Shown piece after piece: positions 22,273 through 33,509 of a stretch of DNA of 64,000 bases. Within the stretch, counting starts at the first letter, position 1. Every line of letters starts with the position of its first letter. The stretch is from Solen grandis (lineage: Eukaryota > Mollusca > Bivalvia > Adapedonta > Solenidae), in the NCBI GenBank assembly GCA_021229015.1, contig CM037782.1, forward strand, positions 45,139,040 to 45,203,039, in the 5' to 3' direction. The notes beneath the pieces are model-generated. The model had not been told where the DNA came from. It worked only from the letters and a program-made list of their open reading frames with translations, and did no database searches. The translations under genes were made by a program, and so were the position numbers.

Positions 22273-23177
22273 CATAAATGACAGTTTTGTAACTATTGAC
22301 TATCTGAACTTAGTGACTGGAAAAAATATAGAATTTATAAAATATTATGGTTTAATAAATGTTATTAAAAGATTCATAAATAAAAAACATCATACATTTA
22401 AATATAAAACCATTGATATCAACTGGAAAGTTATTTATAGTTATGTTTTTAGATGTACTAGAGATTCTTACATACAATGCATGCAAACAAGGATTACGCA
22501 TCAAATAATTGCAACAAATACTTTATTATTTAAAATGAAACTTACTGATAGTAAACTGCGTTTTTTTTGTAACTGTACAGAAGAAACTATTAACCATCTA
22601 TTTGGGACTTCTAAAGTGAATTGTTTAATACAAAGTCTGATAAATAAGTTAAAGAAATTGATCCTATGGTTAATATAGATAGTTTCTTTGTTATATTAGG
22701 ATCAGGAACATATGATAACGCATTAGACATATTATTTTTAGAATTTAAAAGATATATTTATTTATGCAAATACAAACACAAAATGCCATCTGATATAGGG
22801 TTTAAAAGTTTTTTGAAATTAGCATGGGAGGTGTATAAGTCATCAAATATATCAGATAAAGAAATTAAAAATTGGACAGTTGTAAGGTTATTTATATCAT
22901 AATACATCTTTCTTAAGGAATAATGTTATATAGTCTGTATGTAAAAAACAGGTCTCTTTTTTTAGATAAAAATAGTGAGACTTCTTCTTTTTTTTTCCTT
23001 TTAGTTCCCGTAGTTTCTTCACAATGAAAATGCTTTTTTAAATGAGGAACTTTTTAAATTGGTTGCTATTTTGTTTGCCATTGTTTAGAAAATTGAATTA
23101 AATCAACAGTGCATTTTCTTAAAAATTGTCCCTACATGGTAATATGTATACAGTAAGAAAAACCCTGTATTAACTAA

Positions 23178-23225
<48 letters not shown>

Positions 23226-23357
23226 TATTTATATATGTGTATAGTAATTTCATATGTATCTATTTTGTAAGGTCAGCTGGAATGGTTCCCCGACCCCTGC
23301 TGTACCTATTACGGGGAAAATAAACGGGGATACCCATAAAAGGACCTAAAAAAAATA
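22273..23357 (+). mobile_element. 5'-truncated Tx1/L1-like LINE insertion with 12-bp TSD
   Basis: AAGTCCTTGGGA flanks the insert at 22261-22272 and 23358-23369, and the insert ends in an A-rich tail. The interrupted sequence continues uninterrupted in the other copy near 29890. It encodes the C-terminal part of the ORF2 seen at 41170-41650: compare INWKVIYSYVFRCTRDSY here with INWEVIYTYTFKCTSDTY there. Frames 22055-22678 and 22666-22902 are its pieces; the first begins in the older jockey tail. Confidence 0.85.
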
Positions 23358-23369
23358 AAGTCCTTGGGA

Positions 23370-23795
23370 TATCGTCATTTTACCGGACACATACTTGCAT
23401 TTGCTTATTTGTTTGGTTTTACGTCCCTCCGACAGTATTTTAGTTATTTGGAGACAGATAAGACTTGACTTGACTATTTCAATTTACCGTCGCTTCGACA
23501 GTATATCAGTTATATAGCGACGCCCAGCTAATTACAGGTAGAGGAAGACCCCGAATTCACGGAGGCATCCGGGTAGAACCAACGACCTACCGCAAGCCAG
23601 CTGGAAGGCTTCCTTACATGAAAATCTAAATGACCCTGCCGGGATTCGAACCCACGTGGTGAGGGGTTGAGTGAGTACTAAAGTCAGCGACTTTACCCTC
23701 TCGGCCACGGAGGCCTCTCAAGACAGATAAAGTGCTGCCACACTGCAGTATCACGCTGTAGACATGTGACATGAGGCATTACTGTACAAAAATGA
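23370..23795 (-). mobile_element. SINE family B, split by a family A SINE
   Basis: Left part 23385-23460 (TTTGCTTATTTGTTTGGTTT, CGACAGTATTTTAG) and right part 23721-23790 (AGACAGATAAAGTGCTGCC, TGCAGTATCACGCTGTAGAC) join into the sequence found intact at 29938-30200. The insertion between them is the SINE at 23462-23720. Confidence 0.8.
23462..23720 (-). mobile_element. SINE family A, full-length, with TSD
   Basis: Minus-strand tRNA-derived SINE. Box B (GGGTTCGAATCCC) is the complement of 23640-23652 and box A lies in CCGTGGCCGAGAGGG (complement near 23700). The body matches the other family A copies and the tail is GACTT repeats. AGACAGATA at 23452-23460 and 23721-23729 is the target duplication. 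Confidence 0.92.
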
Positions 23796-23799
23796 ATCT

Positions 23800-24480
23800 T
23801 AAATTTTGAAATCTATTCCATCCTTAAATATGACCAAGTTTTCCAACCTTGAAGAGAATATGGTTGACATTTATTTAGAAATCGACTTAAACCAATACAG
23901 AAAATTCTAAGATGAAAAACAGGTATGTCTGTGGAAAATAAATATCGGGTTACCTGCCCTTTTGAAATTGGTTTCTTTTCTGTAAGTGAACAAGTAAACC
24001 AAGTTTGAAGTGATTATGTTTGATGGTTTTGGAGAAAATGACATTAGCAAAAAACTTTTAGATGGGTTCCCTTATAGATAATAAAAAACAAGTTTTCTAA
24101 GTTTGAAGTGAATATGTTTGATAGTTTTATGGAAAAATCTTAACCAGTACAGAAAGTTATGGTCAAAAAGGGGTCATAACTAGCCCAAATGATTTTTAGG
24201 GTTACCTGCTCTTTTAAAAGGGTCCCTATTTTGATAGTGAACGTTTAATCCAAGTTTGAAGGGAATATGGCAGACATGTTTATGAGAAATTTACCTTAGC
24301 AAAAATATTATTAGCCATGAAAATTCTAAGTCGGAGAAGGGCAATAACTTTGCAAAACTTATGCTTAGAGTTACCTGCCCTCTTGAAATGGATAACCTTG
24401 CAGATAGCAAGTTGGCCGACGCGAACGAGAGGGTCATGACAATAGCTCCACTTTTTTTTCTTCGAAAAAGGGAGCTAAAA
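23800..24480 (+). repeat. modular dispersed repeat with terminal hairpin
   Basis: About three modules share CAAGTTTGAAGTGAATATG, GGGTTACCTGCCCTTTTGAAA and GGGCAATAACTTTGC-like phrases. The end, near 24415-24480, is CAAGTTGGCCGACGCGAACG followed by AGCTCCACTTTTTTTCTTCG and AAAAAGGGAGCT, a small hairpin. Such units are common in bivalve genomes. Confidence 0.75.
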
Positions 24481-25625
24481 AGAATCATTCAATTGTTCAC
24501 TAAAATATCCAATTTGCATATACTGCATACCTTCATCAATTTTATGACATTTGCCATAGACACTCCATTAACGAATCACGAGTACATAAATTGATGACGT
24601 AGCAGAAAAACAAATTGTGATTCGGCGACGGTTTTTCAAATCCAAATTATTTCCGATAACGGACCGTCTTTGGGAATATTCGTCTATTCAAAATGTTAAC
24701 AGTAGGAGTATTGTCACATACATAAAAATACTTAATAACGTTTGATCAATATTTTGTATGTTTTAATTTGTTATTTTACAGGAAATATTTGCACATTATG
24801 TACCATTTGCGTTAGTCTAAGATATGTCTTCAATTCCGGTCCTGTCTTTCAAAACCATGATATTGTACTTTTAAAGAGACTTTTCAGATATACAAGAAGC
24901 GTTTTTTTTTTCTAATTTTACTTTGAAAAAAAACAACAACAACAAAAAACAAAAAAAACAAAAAAAAAAAAAAACAAAAAAAAACTGACAATAATAGTAA
25001 CAGATGTTCGGGTGGGGGAGGGGTTATTGTGTATATGAGGAAATTTGTCCTGATATATTCGTTTTTACAAGTCATAACTATACCTTATGCCTCTCACTGA
25101 AAGTTTTTTGACATTTTCATTTGCTTATGTAATATATCCTACTATTAGTAGTCGTCAGTCTGGTTGAGACTCATTCTATGACGTCAGATGCGAATTAAAC
25201 CCTGTTTCGGGCTGAACTTTATAAATATCTTCACAATCGAAAAAAGCATATAGTCTGTGTCAGCGCCTCCTTATAACTTAAAGGCGGTGATGGTCCATTT
25301 CATGACAATAATGTTTCTTCCGCCGATTGCAGTGAAATTTTATATGCTTATTTTGACTCCCAGTGTGATTCTCTTTACGGATAATAATTCCTATAAATCA
25401 TATGGCCGTTCTACATTATGCATTACTCTAATCTCCACCAAAGCCGCATATATTTTCTTCTTGTTACTCTTCACGGTACTTGTCACTCATTCTTGATAAA
25501 GGTTTACAGTTTTTCAAAAGTGTTTGAGGAACAACTTATGAGAAAAGTTGATTAAGCTGGGACTCCGATAAAATATTTTGGATATTATGCGTTCTATATA
25601 TATCAAGCCCCAATGCATTGATGTT
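24481..25625. other. non-coding stretch
   Basis: A-rich low complexity at 24900-24985. Nothing else recognised. Confidence 0.5.
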
Positions 25626-25629
25626 AATA

Positions 25630-26340
25630 TGTTTTAAATATAGTTTTGATTTTGTATGCTGATCATATCGTCATTTTTACAGGTAGTCCGATTGAATTTC
25701 AGAAATATCTTGATCTATTGTTTGATTATAAAGAAATATGGAAATAAGTTATAAATTCAAATCAAATAAAACTTTTGATTTTTAGAAAAGGGGGACGGAT
25801 TCGGCAGGATATAAACAGTTTTACTACAATAAAAATACTGAAATCGTTAAGAAATGTTCATGTTTGGGAATTGATTTTACCTCATGTGGCGCATTTTCAA
25901 AAGCTCAATTTACCATAATCAGGACAAGCCTTAGATGCACTTTTTAAACTTAACTTAAAATGCTATAATTTAGAATTGGAGGTACTAATTTATCAAAATG
26001 TATACGTTTATCTTTAATATATATATATTAAAGATAAACTTAACATTTTGATAAATTAGTATCTCCAATTCTAATTATGCATTTTGGTATGGTTCTTTAT
26101 AAAGGTATTGCTTTTGAATGGGTTCATTTGCGTTTGCAAAGCCATTTTAGGAGTAAATTTAAAGGTTATCCAATTTTTAATTTTTAAAATTTTTATTATA
26201 AGTTTTGTCCGATTTTCACTTTTAAATGTGCGGAAAAAAAGGTGTTTAGCGATACTCCTGAAGAAATTGATGAATCATATATAAATATTTATTAAACTGT
26301 CAACGGTTAGAACATAAATACATGGATTTGTGTCTAAAAA
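25630..26340 (+). pseudogene. non-LTR reverse transcriptase remnant (plus strand)
   Basis: As read: DHIVIFTGSPIEFQKYLDLL, then KLLIFRKGGRIRQDINSF, then SGQALDALFKL-type sequence near 25925, and DKLVSPIL at 26050 and KGIAFEWVHLRLQ at 26103. This is the RT palm end and the post-RT region of a common invertebrate LINE type. Frames are broken repeatedly. An inverted duplication sits inside it (25970-26074). Confidence 0.7.
25970..26074. repeat. inverted repeat (hairpin) within the LINE remnant
   Basis: TTAGAATTGGAGGTACTAAT then TTATCAAAATGT pairs with ACATTTTGATAAATTAGTAT then CTCCAATTCTAA, around a centre of TTTAATATATATATATTAAA. The arms are nearly perfect over about 50 bp. Confidence 0.9.
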
Positions 26341-26364
26341 CGTATAATGAACCATGCCATTCAA

Positions 26365-27835
26365 TTATGAATTATAACTCAAAGAATGATTTTGATAAGT
26401 TTCTTTTATATTTTCAAATGAAAATTTTATACGCATTATATTATCTATTATATATATATAAATAACATTTCTAATATCATTATCTGTATCACAATTCATA
26501 ATCACATGAAATTCGATTTCAACACAGTCTCTACAAAATAGACAAACTCTGTGTTCTTTTACTAACCTTTTGAACCGCCCTGATTCATTGCGCAATTTTG
26601 CGACACCTGAGGAGAATTTGCTTCAAGACGATGGTAGTATGGTTTTGGAAGATTTAACAACATTTTGTTTGAAATATTTATAAGTACTTACTCGTATTTT
26701 TTTAACATCCATTGCTAGACCTAGACTATATTCTATTGATTGTATCACTCTATAAGCATTTAAAACGTCCAAGATACAACTAACTAAATATTTTACGATA
26801 GTATTCTCAATACTTGCATAAGTGCATAAGTCATACTTTTTATTTTTTAAAAAATATTTTACAGATAATTCATTACAACCAGATTTACGATATAATTTTA
26901 CAACCAGATTTTACGATACATTTTTACAACCAGATTTACGATACATTTTTTTAACAACCAGATTTACGATATTATTTTACAACCAGATTTACGATATAAT
27001 TTTACAACGAGATTTTACGATACATTTTTTTTAACAATCAGATTTACGATATAATTTTACAACCAGATTTACGATATAATTTTACAACCAGATTTTACGA
27101 TACATTTTTTTTAACAATCAGATTTACGATACATTTTTGCAACCAGATTTACGATACATTTTTACAACCAGATTTTACGATACATTTTATAACCAGATTT
27201 TACAAGTTTTGAAATACTCTGATACCCCGTTTACCAGCCTCATGGTTAATAACTGATCAGATCATGGAGTTTGAAAAAAATATATATGACAACCTTCGGG
27301 TGTTCACTCATTTGTAGACATAGATATATAAATACCTATCGTATAGACTGACATTTTCAATCCCACACTTAAATACAAGATTTCGCCTAAATATACAACA
27401 TTACTTTTCTTAAAATTAATACTCAAACGATTGTCCTGATTCCATTGAGACATTGTATCTAAGAGCAGTTGCAAATCCTTCTCATTTTCAGTTAGGAGGA
27501 CGAAATCATTATTAAACATTAGACTATAAAGCTTCTTCTCCAATATCAATACCTATTCCCAAATTCTATGACCATGTGCAGGTCATCAATAAAACAAATA
27601 AACATTTGTGTGAAACAAAACGCCCTTATATGAGACCGATTGTGAGATCGAACCACTCGGTATATATGTTTATTCTAAAGAATATTTAACTGATTAATAT
27701 AAAGATTTATTAGCATTCAGCATATTCCCTTTCAAACCCATTTAAGAGAGTTCGTTCTATTGTATACCCCGATCAATCGAGTCATACGCCTTTTCTAAAC
27801 GCCTTTTCAAAAACATAAACGTCGCAAAGGTAGGT
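26365..27835 (-). pseudogene. non-LTR retrotransposon remnant (minus strand)
   Basis: Reading downward: KAYDSID (RT motif A region) at about 27820, then MGLKGNMLNANKSLY, ENEKDLQLLLDTMSQW and RLSINFKKSNVVYLG at 27500-27385. The RT D-D position reads NND. A C-terminal zinc-knuckle-like stretch, RVCLFCRDCVEIEFHVIMNC, lies at 26540-26480. A minisatellite (26874-27205) separates the two parts. Inactive. Confidence 0.75.
26874..27205. repeat. 26-27-bp minisatellite, about 13 copies
   Basis: The unit is TTACAACCAGATTTACGATA then TAATTT, with T-run length changes and AACAATCAG variants. It makes a spurious open frame on the plus strand. Confidence 0.93.
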
Positions 27836-28499
27836 TGTTTCTGTTTAATTTTGGTTTCATCTTTGGATGTTAAGGTTGATAAATGAGCAATTGTATTTTG
27901 GTTATGTCTTAAGTCGATAAACATGAATCAACTTAGTATCGATCTTTTTGAGAGCATTTTTCTCGCCAGTTTTTTTTTCCATCATTTAGATCGTATATAG
28001 GGAAAAAAGGCATTGAACAGTTTGTGTGACGTCCGATACATATTTGCGAAATATACCCTCAACATATTTACATGTCGGCCAGCTGTGGTACTTTGTATCA
28101 CAGTTCTTCTTGTTGCTCTTAACGTGTGTCGAGGACAGGAACCAGGTCACAGGATGGGGCGTCATATAATTTTTCTTCAATAGAATTTTCTGAGTACTGA
28201 AATGGAAGGAATGAATAGGTCACCGTACTCGTTTTCATGCTACGTTTGTAAATCCATGGTAACTTTTTTGGTAAGAAATAGCTAAAACTATACATTTCTC
28301 GTTAAAATAAATAAATAATAATAACAATAAATATACTATCAGATAATTCATAATAGATCATTTTATCTGATAATATGGTTAACAAATTCACAGGGACTTT
28401 ATTTTTACAGAAATGGAAGATAAATTTAGAGAAAAATTAAGAAAAAATAACTTAATTTTCAAGCTGTTTTTTTTCCTTTTACAGAAAATGTTTCAATAG
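27836..28499. other. non-coding stretch with a lone 64-bp minisatellite unit
   Basis: 28112-28155 (CTTAACGTGTGTCGAGGACAGG then AACCAGGTCACAG) matches the right end of the array at 16745-17525. The rest is unrecognised. Confidence 0.5.
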
Positions 28500-28682
28500 A
28501 CTGTTTTTCATAAGTCCGCCCGGGTCAGTTCGCTGATCAGTCCCTAGGGAAAATATCAAAATATTGATGGTTGCCTAATCAAAGTATTATCATCTGTTTA
28601 ATTTCAGGTGTGTAAATTAAATTGTAATGTGATTAGCGTATGAGAAAATGGGATTTTATATTTGAAGAAAATATACTATATC
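28500..28682. repeat. paralogous block P, copy 3 (partial)
   Basis: GGGTCAGTTCGCTGATCAG and AGGTGTGTAAATTAAATTGT to AGAAAATGGGATT align with 19300-19445 and with 33600-33660. It is cut off by the retrotransposon sequence that starts near 28683. Confidence 0.65.
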
Positions 28683-29900
28683 GTGAAATTGAGTGGGTAA
28701 GTATTAATGATGAAGAAAGTTTCAAAAAATCAAATTTTAACATTGCTACAAAATTATACATGGATAAACTCCAAATTATCTATGTGACGTTTTTCCCTCA
28801 CAAGACAGGGGCCGCTCAAACTATCCATTACTTAACGTTGCCGATTTGAATATTTTACCAAGATGTGCTGAATTGTGTGCCACTTTTTTCATTCCTTCTT
28901 CAGTGTCATTGTGGAATGGATTTCCCAAAGAAAACAAATCATTGTCATCATTGTCAATGTTTTTAAAAGAAAGTATTACAACTTTTTTTAAAATACAAAT
29001 ATGCCTTAATTTTGTTTTATAGATACAAAAAAATTTCAATCTTATTAAACAAGGTTACGAAAAAATTGCTGTAATCTTCAGTTTGATCTTTTTTCAAATC
29101 ACATCTTAGATGATAAGGATTGTAATTTTGGATATCATACTGAAGATGCTGAACATTTCCTTTTCAATTGTCACAAATTTCAAACGCAGAGACTGTTTCG
29201 TGATTTGAGAATGTTCCATCCTTTGAATTACATAGTATATCTTTTGGTTTAGAAAATCATAGTTATGAAGACAATTCGAAGGTTTACTTCTGTTATATAT
29301 ACAATTCTGAAAGTTTCAACTGCAGGAGTTTTGTTAATATATCAAACACATTGATCAGAGTATCATATTGATTGTGTTATTTATTATTTTTGTTATCTTT
29401 TTTATTTTATTCATTTTCCCCCACGTTATTTCTCATTTCAAATGCATTAATATCAAATATAGATTTCATCTTGTTAAACTGATCAGTTTTCAAGTTTCAT
29501 TATCGTACTCACGAGTATATTCGGATAGATATAGATACTCGGCTTTAGATAAAATAGTTGTATTATCTGCTTTTATTTCATATTATTTTTACAAATTGAA
29601 ACTCTATAAATATTTCTAAAATAATGATCGATACTTATGTTGTATGAACTTTTGCCTATTTTGTTAATGTTCTAACTGTTGTAAAACATATATTTGTACC
29701 ACAATAAACCATGTATAAACTAAGCTTGTGATTGGTATGCAGTTTCAGGGTGTGTATGAACCCACATCCAAAAGCTACAGACTTTACAATGTCTTACCGA
29801 CTCTATAGTTAAACAAACAGAGACAACGGGAGAAGGCTGTCGGTAGTCTGAAATTTGCGATTATACGCGTATTTCAGTTTTCGAACAAGTCCTGGCATGG
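28683..29900 (+). pseudogene. jockey-like non-LTR retrotransposon, C-terminal remnant (second copy)
   Basis: Starts in the post-RT region (EIEWVSINDEESFKK, homologous to EIDWLSLNDRKN of the copy at 20770). Continues with HKTGAAQTIHYLT, SVSLWNGFPKENKSLSSLSM and a late EDAEHFLFNCHKFQ zinc-knuckle-like stretch near 29140. The 3' tail at 29700-29900 (AACTAAGCTTG, TATGCAGTTTCAGGGTGTG, TTTTCGAACAAGTCCT) matches 22025-22272. Many stops and shifts. Confidence 0.78.
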
Positions 29901-29937
29901 ACTCTCGTTCTTTTACCCGATACATACTTGCATTTGC

Positions 29938-30200
29938 TTATTTGTTGGGTTTGACGTCCCACCGACAGTATTTCAGTCTTTTAAAGAGACAGATATAGTG
30001 CGCTGCGACATTGCAGTATCACGAAGTAGCCTTGTGACATAATACGTACCACACTCAGTCACATTATTACCGGGCCAATCAGTCCTGGAACTAAAATAAT
30101 ATGCTGAGCGTAAAGTAAAGGTGCTATATTAGTACCATTTTAACGACTTCGGGAATCAAACCTATAACCTCCCGCTACAGACACCTATATATGATTAGAG
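29938..30200 (-). mobile_element. SINE family B
   Basis: Minus-strand copy. Box-B-like GGTTTGATTCCC is the complement of GGGAATCAAACC near 30153. The body (CAGTCCTGG complement, GTGACATAATACG, TGCAGTATCACG, CGACAGTATTTCAG) is the reverse complement of the plus copy at 36735. Confidence 0.75.
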
Positions 30201-30389
30201 GTTAAACAGAATATATAATGAGTAATAGATAAAAAGCGTGGTTTCTTTAAGCTTTAAATTTGAAGAGATGTAATTAGTTTCTGATTCCTTCGAAACAATG
30301 GGATTAAATGTGCTTGCGAAGAAATAAGGGAGATTTGTTTATGACGAGTCTATAATTAAGTCTGAAAGAACCAAAATATATTATTCATA

Positions 30390-30915
30390 AGATTGCATCA
30401 TCTCCACCGCGTAATCGATATTTTAATACATTATGTATTATATAAAACTGCTTAAAGATTGTGTGGAAAAAGAGAAACACTAGGATTTCTCATTATTTTT
30501 TTTCCAGAGAGACTATAATTGTTTCGGTTAGAAAAACCCGTAGAACTTGATAAGAAGACTGATACATTCAAGATTAGAATTATCGTGTTACATATTATGA
30601 AATGAAATTAAATGAAATGAAAGAGAAATATATATCTCCTTATAACATACATCTTAAGACAAGAAAGTAATTGTAAGACAATATTAGTTTGTGTCATGTG
30701 ATGGCTTGTACAATTGATTTTAACTATCAGTTTCTAGAATCAGTCAGAGAGAAATGGTTATCAGGTAGCTTGAGGAAACGAAATCGCATCTCATACAGTC
30801 TTCTCCAATTATACTGGTTTTCTTTTATGAATTAGCTACTGTCACTTCATTTATAAATTTGGAAAAGAAAGAAGCAGGCAGGAAACCCCTCAACATGGGA
30901 GGTCTTGAGCAAATA
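30390..30915. repeat. paralogous block Q, copy 1
   Basis: Diverged copy of 45520-46050. Anchors: CATCTCCACCGCGTAATCG, GAAAAAGAGAAACACTAGGA, AGTTTCTAGAATCAG, TAGCTTGAGGAAACGAAATC, CCCTCAACATGGGAGGTCTT. No open frame. Confidence 0.7.
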
Positions 30916-32239
30916 CATTGTACCTATATTTCTTCATATTGCAAATACTAACATTTCCCTTCTTTAACTGTATTTAAAAATGGATACATATATACCATCA
31001 AAACAAGATCTTATCTAGGTGAGATACATACATATGGATTTTCGCCTGTGTATTTTCATTTTTTTTCAATAAAAATTATATTGCCTTTAAACAGAAAACA
31101 CATGGCCTCATGTTGTTAATTAATACTTTCAGGGAAGGTAAAGAGGTTCGAATGCCTTACGATCGGCATTGACAATCCAGAACACGGCTCTCGTTCATAC
31201 CATTGCTTATTAGTATTATCAATAGAAATGAGTCGCTATATGTGAAAATTATGTCCACTCTGAAAAAAAAAATCACGAAGGTATTTTTGTCCTCTTATGC
31301 AAACTTTCGTGGGTAGGATTATGTACGATGTTTTTTTTCTAACACTCTTGAAAAATATTTGCAAACTGCTTATAACAAATATCAAGGACTCCGTATAAAG
31401 TCAAATTTCTTTCCTACCTTTTCGATTCTTAACCAAACTTTTGTTGTGAAACTCTGTAGTTTTGGTAAATATTGTGATTTGGGATGTTAATGTGTGAAAA
31501 TTGCAGTATTCCTTGAAAACATTTACGTGAATATAACACTATAATAATCCTTTTTTTTTCATTTCATATATTATGACACATTGGAAAAACACGTGTGAAT
31601 ACTATACAATGTTATTAGATTTCTTTATACTTGATAAAAAATATTACACACAAACAAAATATTATACTGAAAGCATAGCATATATTGAAGCATTTTCTCT
31701 TTCAGGGGGTCATTTTCATTGCGTAAAGAACATGAATCAAGGAGGGGAGAGGGAGAAACTTTGTGGAAGACAAAACATGTCAATGGCCATCTCAGAAGAA
31801 AAAAATCTGGTTAATCCTAGTTTGATAAGTTGCCAGCTAACAACTTTAAGGCTTAAGGACTATTTGATTAAGAAAATCGATTTTATGTTTACAGTTATAC
31901 ACATGTACGTATGTATATAATGATTAGTAAAGCATTTTGAATTTGACAGTTCAACAACAGTTGTCACAGATGTTTCACATAAATGAGTTTGATTGCGCAA
32001 ACCACATAAGGTCCATAGTGGAAAAGAGTGGAAGAGAAAGAAGCACTGTGTCCGATCGCTACTTTGTTTTTGAAACAGAATGGAATCATCTTTGGTGCAT
32101 AGGAACATGTAATAATGGGCTCAACTCCATTGGATGCTTCAACTTATGCATGGCGTGCATTTGGTAAATGAGCATAGCTTAGGTACGTTTAATGTTATGT
32201 ACAAATATTTAAATGGATTGTTGCTTGGTGATATTATTG
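30916..32239. other. unassigned stretch with a 115-codon open frame
   Basis: A frame at 31573-31920 (+) starts with ATG and ends TAA. An acceptor-like TTTCTCTTTCAG lies inside it at 31694-31705. The product is Lys/Ser/Asn-rich with no domain I recognise, no signal peptide and no membrane segment. It could be a lone exon or chance. Confidence 0.25.
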
Positions 32240-32500
32240 TATTATACTCCCCGCAATGAATGTGTGGTGTATACTGGAATCAATTTGTCCGTCCGTCTGT
32301 CTTTAGACAAAATAGTATTCGCTCTTCGTCTCCAAAACCCCTAGCCTGAATTTGACGAAATTAACAGGATTAATCATTATGAAGAATCATAACTCAGCGT
32401 GATTTTCTTTGTAATCTCCCTTTATTCAATAATTATCTTACGATTGCAAGCAGGGACTCTTTGATCTATGTTTTCTTTTCTGTGACAAAGCAATATGCGG
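32240..32500 (+). repeat. dispersed repeat fragment
   Basis: Begins TACTCCCCGCAATGAATGTG, GTATACTGGAATCAATTTGT and CCGTCCGTCTGTC, a phrase typical of high-copy mollusc repeats. It fades near 32500. Confidence 0.55.
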
Positions 32501-32681
32501 AAGTATTCCATAACCTTCCGAAATTATTCCTCTCTTTTCATTTTAATAAGGATATAAATTTGTAATATAAAAAAAATTAAGCCATGCACAGTGTACTGAC
32601 GTACCACTAGCTACGCCCCAGCAATCAATGACGGATAATAATCGCGATTTACTGTCAGTATAGGTCATATGATAAAAAGAA

Positions 32682-32787
32682 TCTGACATGGATTGTTATT
32701 TCATATCAAATTTTACTAGGCTCGCTTAGTAACATTTTCATGCACGAGTTTAGTAAAATTTGATATGAAATAACCATTCATGTCAGA
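32682..32787. repeat. inverted repeat / foldback with ~37-bp arms
   Basis: TCTGACATGGATTGTTATTT then CATATCAAATTTTACTA pairs with TAGTAAAATTTGATATGAAA then TAACCATTCATGTCAGA, with two mismatches, around a 32-bp loop. No coding content. Confidence 0.92.
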
Positions 32788-33509
32788 TCTTATATATATT
32801 TTACTTTTCAGAAAATGAAATATATATCATTTTGCAGTTAGTAATTTTCACACTCATGAAATGAAATCGTGTTAGAAAAGGAAATTCTGATTCCTTCGCA
32901 AATATGGTAGTTTCTCTTATTTTATAGCACACATTGCGAATGTCATCGGATATAAAACACCCATTTTCATATTCCATAATATTACCGACATTATTCGGAT
33001 GCATCTGCTCTAAATCGTAACATGCTTATTTGTATACGTAAACTGTACATATCTAGTTACCATAATGATAACACAGAAAAAAGAAAGTCAAACACGCCCG
33101 TAGGTGAACTAACTTTGTAACGAAAAATTACGGTAATTGTCAACTTTTTTAGTTAAAAATAAAATCTTTTGTGACTATCCATGTCAAAATTTGTAACAAC
33201 GCTTAAATGTAAATATAATGTAGATAGGAAATACATGTCGGCTTGAATATAAACGCACGGCTAGCAATTTCAGGTGTTTCTATCAAAAACTAGATAGACG
33301 TCTTCTTGACATCTGAAAACATGGTTTTAAACGTTTTTATAACTCTAATCAAATGTGCCATGTTTATTTTTTCCGTAGGAAAGGTATCTTTAAAACATGT
33401 TACCTTTCAACTCCTTTATTTTGCGTTTCGGCCTTATCAAAATATAAACATTTATTACTGACACTACAGAACTGCTCTTTCCTGCAACCATAACAGATTA
33501 GTATACATT
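32788..33509. other. non-coding stretch, nothing recognised
   Basis: AT-rich. A minus-strand open frame at 32801-33004 has no identifiable domain. Confidence 0.5.
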
